64,000 nucleotides of DNA, from assembly GCF_000699445.3 (NCBI RefSeq), contig NC_067201.1, positions 19,633,001-19,697,000 of the forward strand. The letters run 5' to 3'. This stretch comes from Schistosoma haematobium. Its lineage: Eukaryota > Platyhelminthes > Trematoda > Strigeidida > Schistosomatidae. This document shows positions 59,935-64,000 of this stretch, in pieces (the first letter of the stretch is position 1; each line of letters begins with the position of its first letter). A program made the position numbers and the translations under genes. The notes beneath the pieces were generated by a model, which ran no database searches, was not told where the DNA came from, and saw nothing but the letters and a program-made list of their open reading frames with translations.

Positions 59935-62604
59935 AACTAAGAAAGAGGCTTTACCGATTATCTTCGACGTAAAAAGGTTTTACAAGGTAATATTTGATCG
60001 GCAATTCGATAAGTCTTGCTAACTGAACGCTAGACTTGTTCCTAAGCTCTTCTAGTAAACCCCAGGCTAGATTTACACAGCGGTGTGAACACGAGAGAAA
60101 AGGCGAGAAATATGTGAGAAACACTTTACTCCAAAGGTTCGTTTTTGTACAGAAAATGTAGGGTTTTTATAGTATTTTAGATGTGCTTGGGTCTCCCGAA
60201 AATTATGGAATGCTACTAAACATAGTAGCAGTATAAGTAATCATCCAATCAGAAACTCTATATGTGACTTTTCACTTTATTGATGTTTCTGGCAAAACTT
60301 CTAGTGAACGTTGATTGGATAAGATGCTTCTCAGAGTTTTCAGAGCCTTTCTTGGTTTTTTCCGGGAGTTTTCTGGATCTCCCTAACGCAATTCACTCTA
60401 TTAACAGACTACAAACCATTACTTGTTGTATTTAGGTCAAAGAAGGGATTCCCTGTTCACACGGTTAACTGGCTACAACGATAGAGAACCACACTTCTGG
60501 TCTACGACTTTAAGATCAAGTACCACGTGACTACAACTTTTGAACAAGCTGGTGCCTTGTCTAGATTGATAGATTTTCAGACAAAAACTTCAGAAGACAT
60601 TGTCGCGGTAAACAAAGAAACCGAAAAAGAAGTTCGTCGCATACTGGATGATGTAATCGATGGACTATCGGTTACCTTCACAGCTATCATAGAAACCACT
60701 GAAAATGACAAGATCTTAAGAGAAGTTAAAGGTTATCTTTTTACTAGATGGTCGAAAAGTCGCTTTCAAAGAGAACTTTGCAATACTTTCGTCGATTTCA
60801 CTCACTGATGGTTTTCGGCTCATGTGCTATGTTGTGATCGACCGAACTACTATCTCAGAATTACTGCGCCAAAAAGTTCCCAAGCAACTTCACAGTGATT
60901 ACCCTAGGATTAATAAGATGAAATAGTTGGCTTGATCCTACGCTTATTGGCTTTCGATGGACAGAGATATTGACGTAAAATCTCATGACCGTTCATTCTG
61001 CCATCAAGTTGTTAAAAACCGTTCGAAATCTGAACCCCAGCAATGACCCAAACCTGTTAGACCCTGTAGGAGGCTTCATACAGATTTCGCTGGTTCAGTT
61101 CAAAGAAAAATGTTACTAATTACTTTGGATTCATTTACAAAGTGACCAAAAAATATAGTGTCAAAATATACAGCCGAACAAAACATAAAAAAGTTGTCTG
61201 CTTTGTTTGATAGTGCAAACAACTCTGTGATGTGAATGGAATAACTCAAGCTGTCCACCCTATCATCCTCAGTCTAAAGGATAAGTTGAACGCTTCATGG
61301 ATATCAAGAGAGTACTGAATAAAGGGAGAGACGTGGGGACGTCCAGTCAATCAATCACTATGTTCTTAACACCTAACAGAACAAACTCCAACCCTTTTTG
61401 TGCCAGACGAAAACTCACTAACCAAAGTCATGTTTGCAGAAGCATTCGAATGAATTTCAGCGCTATACTACCACCCAAAAAGGTGAATGGCCACTTAGAA
61501 GTAGTTATATTCGCGATTTCGACGTAAGGGAAGAGTATTTGACAAACCAGGGTCGAAATTGATGGGAACGAGGGATAATTGTACAAAGAATGGGGAGTTT
61601 TGTATGAAGTGCGAGGAGCCTTCGGAACATGTATTAAGGATACGAAACAAATTCATAAAGATAAAAGTACGGACGCAAAGAGATGACATCCAACAAGAAC
61701 CCGATAGAACGTTTTAGAATATCAACGTGTCATGATGTGTTTGGACAATCGTATAACTTCTTGTTTGTGGATTATGATGGTACAGCGTATACTAAAAACC
61801 ATAAATACCCCGCTTTTCTGTACAATTTGACACTTAATGAGCACTTTTCCTTCTTTGTTGTTTTACAACTGATGGTTCTACGCGTTTCATTCACGACAGC
61901 TATATACTGCATCAGCCGTCATCTAATAGAGAACGTAATAAACTTAACATTAATATCGGTACGTTTCCTAAATAATTTAGTTGTACATGTTGGTCAAATC
62001 AACTTGACCTAGTGATATTGTAGATTGTATGCATACATTAAATTACTGGTCGATCAATATCAAGTGGTGCCCCGGTTGGATTGTACTTGAATTGGATTAC
62101 TAGCTAGGTAATCAAATGATATATATCTCACCAATTTTCTAAGCAGTTCTAATCAGTTATGAATCAGCGGTTGGTGCATAACAAACTATTTATCTGCAGT
62201 CTCACTGTTTTTCCATGAATCGAGCAGTGCCAATCTTTGTTTCGGTTATATGTTAGGAAATGACGGTTGTGTCTGCAATAATAGTAAATATCATTACTAG
62301 TATTTCATCAAGTCATTACATGCTTAAAATTAATTTTTCGTAGTTATGGTCTTTTTCATTCAATGAAAACATAAAAAATAAACTTTAACAATAAAAAACC
62401 CCGAAACTAACCTCAAATGACTTTCTGAATTCTCGTAAATGTTTAATACGAAATAAGTACAGTCCTTCACCGCGTGGAGCCCGTCTACCTGTTTCCACTT
62501 TAAACAAACTATTGCCATAGAAGCCGAAACGACGTAAAGTGACTAACGGCCATGACAATCTTAAAGGTGGTGGTGGAAGACGAGGTTTGACATCTTCAGG
62601 GTAC
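48582..62604 (-). CDS. DOK/FRS2-like docking protein with IRS-type PTB domain and long Asn/His-rich tail
   Basis: There are three exons on the - strand: 62412-62604, 50855-52627 and 48582-49451. All joins between them are phase 0, and the first starts mid-codon, so the gene continues upstream beyond the window. The 5' exon encodes the second half of an IRS-type PTB domain: LRLSWPLVTLRRFGFYGN, then SLFKVETGRRAPRGEGLYLF and KHLREFRKSFE. This matches DOK proteins ('WP…LLRR.G…F.FE.GRRC..G.G.F.F'), including the two arginines that grip phosphotyrosine. The other exons give an 880-residue low-complexity tail with poly-Asn runs. It includes LHYATLDFG, DYLCKIHRN and the C-terminal SNYVAICQLQTLAMRAV, plausible tyrosine motifs. 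Such adaptors work under receptor tyrosine kinases at the plasma membrane. The joining of the PTB exon to the tail across 9.8 kb is inferred from phase and orientation. Confidence 0.65.
49452..50854 (-). other. Intron between the two tail exons of the DOK-like gene
   Basis: 1.4 kb, GT-AG. No repeat or inner gene recognised. Confidence 0.7.
50855..52627 (-). CDS. Large Asn/His/Ser-rich exon of DOK-like gene
   Basis: Acceptor …cattcgttaaacag|ACATGT and donor CCTCAG|GTAAGT. It is exactly 591 codons, phase 0 at both ends. The first residues, TCVHQHRDNL, could finish the PTB C-terminal helix begun in the upstream exon. The remainder is low complexity, with runs of Asn coded by repeated ATT/TTA triplets on the + strand. 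It has a few non-repetitive islands: LAFSFDDTEIDLLHNQ, SNLPEAPLPPLYNNSLSY (a proline motif), and DMLDMITEYSPYYNLSTSPQ at the end. Confidence 0.8.
53035..53092 (-). mobile_element. RTE-like family 2, 3' tip
   Basis: 'cagtcagctacaacgtaga' to 'acatcggttt' matches the last ~55 bp of family 2. It directly abuts an RTE family 1 fragment, so the two insertions are fused. Confidence 0.6.
53093..54255 (+). pseudogene. RTE-like (SR2-type) fragment interrupted by a ~280-bp insertion
   Basis: 53093-53580 is nearly identical to 40525-41012. The frame goes on through KRMLLNRIKDAAKD-type residues to about 53665. After unrelated sequence it resumes at about 53945 with IRDQQTGFRKDRSCTDQI, IIEQLVEWNSLLYINFIKYE, KAFDSV, and LLRHCGVPEKVVNII, i.e. 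the finger and palm of the RT, ending at about 54255. The YADD box is not present. It lies inside the 9.8-kb intron of the DOK-like gene, antisense to it. Confidence 0.85.
53665..53945. other. Unidentified insert splitting the RTE fragment
   Basis: The insert lies between 'agatgcagctaagga' and 'attcgagatcaacagactgg', adjacent positions in other RTE copies. It is AT-rich with no coding potential and no recognised repeat. A clear target-site duplication was not found. Confidence 0.5.
54256..55410. other. Intronic stretch, nothing recognised
   Basis: Part of the long intron of the DOK-like gene. Short frames only. Confidence 0.45.
55418..55845 (-). repeat. Repeat family A, copy 4 (long form)
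   Basis: It contains all the blocks of copies 1 and 3 in reverse plus about 200 bp of 5' sequence they lack: 'ggacttccctggcagtggttg', 'cactctcggccgtactaggg', 'catttgtggg'. Its 3' tail is slightly shortened (it begins at attccatttacgtgaggg). Confidence 0.8.
56030..56505 (+). repeat. Repeat family A, copy 5 (long form)
   Basis: It starts 'gcccgcaaatgccctggtac', then 'ggccgagagtgggg', 'tcctactcactgccttctcg' and on to the 3' end 'accaatatctatgtgtt'. It faces away from copy 4 head to head, 185 bp apart, giving a large inverted repeat. Confidence 0.8.
56535..56585 (-). repeat. Hammerhead-SINE tail fragment
   Basis: On the + strand, 'tttcaatagttgaggtcatg' to 'ccatcatggaaaacct' is the reverse of the SINE tail. 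No ribozyme or tRNA part is present. It sits just after copy 5 of repeat A. Confidence 0.8.
56820..56842. repeat. T12-A11 homopolymer palindrome
   Basis: A run of T directly followed by a run of A, self-complementary. Possibly the remains of two poly(A) tails joined in opposite directions. Confidence 0.85.
57110..57625 (-). repeat. Repeat family A, copy 6 (longest copy)
   Basis: On the + strand it begins 'gaacacataaatattggtac' and ends 'gacaataccagggcatttgg'. It spans the full consensus, about 510 bp, and lies tail to tail with copy 5. No open frame is conserved between copies. Confidence 0.8.
57630..58815. other. Intronic stretch, nothing recognised
   Basis: AT-rich intron of the DOK-like gene with a short GTGT-rich run near 58456-58480. 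Confidence 0.45.
58820..58990 (-). repeat. Rearranged hammerhead SINE, head inverted
   Basis: On the - strand, from about 58933 down to 58820: A box ggctcagtgg, B box gggttcgaa, GGGCACTG-CTGAGGAGTCC, ending inside stem II. On the + strand, 58932-58985 is the SINE head (cgcaacttcgtggattggtt … caccattggatgccgg). Head and body therefore point in opposite directions, joined at the palindromic gccgg. Confidence 0.8.
59871..59930. repeat. (AT)n microsatellite, 60 bp
   Basis: Thirty uninterrupted AT units; likely polymorphic. Confidence 0.98.
60084..60387 (+). other. Possible LTR-like segment before gypsy pol
   Basis: It starts 'tgtgaacacg' and ends '…taacgca' immediately before the pol frame resumes. 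Length and ends are LTR-like, but no target duplication or second copy is visible, so the call is weak. Confidence 0.2.
60388..61560 (+). pseudogene. Gypsy-type LTR retrotransposon, RNase H to integrase relic
   Basis: From about 60388 the frame gives FTLLTDYKPLLVVFRSKKGF and PVHTVNWLQR (RNase H end), shifts near 60485, and then IKYHVTTTFEQAGALSRLID (60527-60808), the usual link between RNase H and integrase. After a broken stretch, NGITQAVHPIILS and LNASWISRE correspond to the integrase core ('HP.SNG..ER'). AILPPKKVNG is the region after it. It is decayed by stops. It resembles the schistosome gypsy group that includes Boudicca/CsRn1-like elements. Confidence 0.75.
61561..62411. other. Intronic stretch, nothing recognised
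   Basis: Intron of the DOK-like gene just downstream of the PTB exon. A frame at 61683-62012 (+) has no homology. Confidence 0.45.
62412..62604 (-). CDS. PTB-domain exon of DOK-like gene
   Basis: Acceptor …aattttgtag|GTACCC and donor TTTGAG|GTTAGT. It is 193 nt, entering with one base to finish a codon and leaving in phase 0. The frame starts YPEDVKPRLPPPPLRLSWPL and ends FRKSFE. Too short to show in an ORF list, but the PTB signature is clear. Confidence 0.85.
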
Positions 62605-63024
62605 CTACAAAATTAACCAATTTTTAAGTTTCAGATACCACAGGTTAATATTTATCAATAACTAAAAAAAATTAATCTTGGCCGCAGTAAATAGCACTGG
62701 ATAGTATGTTAATGAATATCAAAAATTCAGTCTCATTTGTTTTTCACATTATTTTGCATTCAATAAAATGTACAAATAGAACTTTGATTGAATCGATGCG
62801 CCCCAAAACATTCTACTTCACACCACTAAGTGATAAAATAAGAAACGCTACTATAGAATTGACGATTTTAGTTAAGACGAGTGGGGTAAAATGCTACACG
62901 AAGAAATAGGAAGGAGAATTTTATAGCCACCACTACATAGTATCGTTAAACGCTATATGATAACAACAAGAACGAAAACTTGGGGGTTATTTCAGAAGCG
63001 ACAAATAGGCCTAAATCATTAATT

Positions 63025-63190
63025 GGGGGAGAGGTTAAGCAACCGCGCAAGACCCAAGGTCCTGGGTTCAAGCCCCGCTGGTGGGATCGATGGTGCGCAC
63101 CGCTGAAGAATCCCGTGCTAGAACGAAACTATTGACCAGTGTTTCAGGGTTTTCAATTATGGTTTAAGACTGGTCGATTCATGACCTCAA
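63025..63190 (+). repeat. Degraded hammerhead SINE copy
   Basis: B box gggttcaagcc, then 'gtgggatcgatggtgcgcaccg' and a decayed hammerhead (CTGAAGA at 63103-63109, GAAA at 63125-63128, GAC|CAGTG). The tail is 'ttttcaattatggtttaag'. Stem II is no longer well paired. Confidence 0.7.
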
Positions 63191-63547
63191 TAAAAATACC
63201 TAGTCTGACCAATTAGTTTCCTCCCATAGACCATGTTGACAAAACAGGAGCAGAATTAAGCCTAACAGCAGAGTTTTAATCCATCGAACAGTGAGTGACT
63301 CATAAAATTGATATAGTCCAATAATTTGTGATACTTAGTGTATAATCATTTTATTCTTATTACAGAAAAACACTTCTATCAGAGGGCTATTTTGTCACTT
63401 GACATTTTTTCTATTAGAAGCTGACGTTAATAATTTGCACTTACCACTAAGTAATAATCGTAACATGGAATATTATCAAGTGATAGATTATCACTACATC
63501 CATTCACCGAATAACCTTCAAAAGTATTTCGTAACAAATTATAAAAG

Positions 63548-63650
63548 GTCATTATATGTGAAAATTATATTTGAAATAATCTCAGCAATTGAAAATTACA
63601 TAATTCCAATCGCTGAAATTATTTCAAATATAATTTTCACATATAATGAC
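63548..63650. repeat. Near-perfect hairpin: 44-bp arms, 15-nt loop
   Basis: The left arm is 63548-63591 (gtcattatatgtgaaaatta…cagcaattg) and the right arm 63607-63650 (its reverse complement with two mismatches). The loop is 63592-63606. No protein or repeat explains it. Confidence 0.9.
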
Positions 63651-63943
63651 TTCTCTATACTCGGCGCCCTATTTCTGTCAAACTATTCGTTCTAATCTTG
63701 ATGAATATTCATATAAAAAGTTCATTTGTAACACATGTAGATGTCATATACGTATGATAGAAGGCTTACCAAGAAACATATCACAATAAAAATAGAAACA
63801 ATTGGCTTAATATTGTATATGAAATGAAGTTAAAATATGAGGTACATTTGATAAATTAAGAAATCCAGAGATAATATGATTTGATTTTTAGAAAAATCAA
63901 AACGCTACTGCAAAGGTTCGGTTTGCAATAACTAATCATTGAT

Positions 63944-64000
63944 TTATTTAAACACATAAACATTGGTACAAGGAAGCACCAAACATATATGCGCCACATA
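63944..64000 (-). repeat. Repeat family A, copy 7 (runs off window)
   Basis: 'aaacacataaacattggtac' to 'atatgcgccacata' is the 3' end of family A in reverse. The rest lies beyond the right edge. Confidence 0.75.

Noticed and set aside
60084..60461. Solo LTR suggested by tgtgaaca…tgttcaca ends
   Set aside because: The right 'tgttcaca' lies inside gypsy coding sequence (PVHTVNWLQR), so the match of ends is coincidental. Only a weaker LTR-like call to 60387 is kept.
1..64000. CRISPR arrays, bacterial operons, prophage or viral genomes
   Set aside because: No spaced short repeats or compact prokaryotic gene layout. Introns and eukaryotic retroelements dominate.

Overview
The window looks like nuclear DNA of a blood fluke (Schistosoma or a close trematode). 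The reasons are its AT-richness, GT-AG introns that include micro-introns of 34 and 46 bp, tail-anchored and Asn/Ser/His-rich proteins with long repeat-filled introns, and a typical schistosome repeat load: CR1-like (SR1-type) and RTE-like (SR2-type) non-LTR retrotransposons, gypsy and BEL/Pao fragments, a Merlin (ISXO2-like) transposase fossil, and short repeats carrying hammerhead ribozymes. The genus is inferred; no species is claimed.

Protein-coding genes that can be supported: (1) a + strand gene whose last four exons lie at 785-7552, encoding a Ser/Asn-rich protein with a C-terminal membrane anchor, family not recognised; (2) a possible terminal exon at 22446-22821 (+); (3) a two-exon gene at 28943-29507 (-) for mitochondrial ribosomal protein uS17m (MRPS17); (4) a two-exon Tctex1-type dynein light chain, DYNLT2B/TCTEX1D2-like, at 41809-42238 (+); (5) a large - strand gene at 48582-62604, running off the right edge upstream, that joins an IRS-type PTB domain (DOK/FRS2 class docking protein) to a long Asn/His/Ser-rich tail with tyrosine motifs.

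Layout: 0-8 kb, gene 1 with SINE and repeat-A insertions and AT microsatellites in its introns. 8-18 kb, mostly non-coding, with hammerhead SINEs, an Sm-alpha-type hammerhead and a Merlin relic. 18-20 kb, an RTE 3' end next to a BEL/Pao gag relic. 20-26 kb, a SINE, one candidate exon and a long stretch with no visible gene. 26-27.5 kb, a second RTE-like family. 29 kb, MRPS17. 29.7-41.8 kb, a retrotransposon graveyard with head-to-head CR1-like elements at 30.6-37.8 kb and a deleted RTE at 39.3-41.5 kb. 41.8-42.2 kb, DYNLT2B. 43-48 kb, mostly empty. 48.6-62.6 kb, the DOK-like gene, whose 9.8-kb intron holds an RTE copy, three inverted copies of repeat A, a rearranged SINE, a 60-bp AT microsatellite and a gypsy pol fragment. 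63.5 kb, a near-perfect 44-bp-stem hairpin.

The most unusual material is the hammerhead-bearing tRNA-like SINE family. One copy (13218-13631) is circularly permuted and flanked by a 10-bp direct repeat. Another (10381-10685) is a back-to-back inverted dimer flanked by a perfect 13-bp direct repeat. A third (58820-58990) has its head inverted against its body. Together these suggest retroposition from circular or multimeric ribozyme-processed RNA, or template switching. The cellular genes are unrelated to one another and form no operon.
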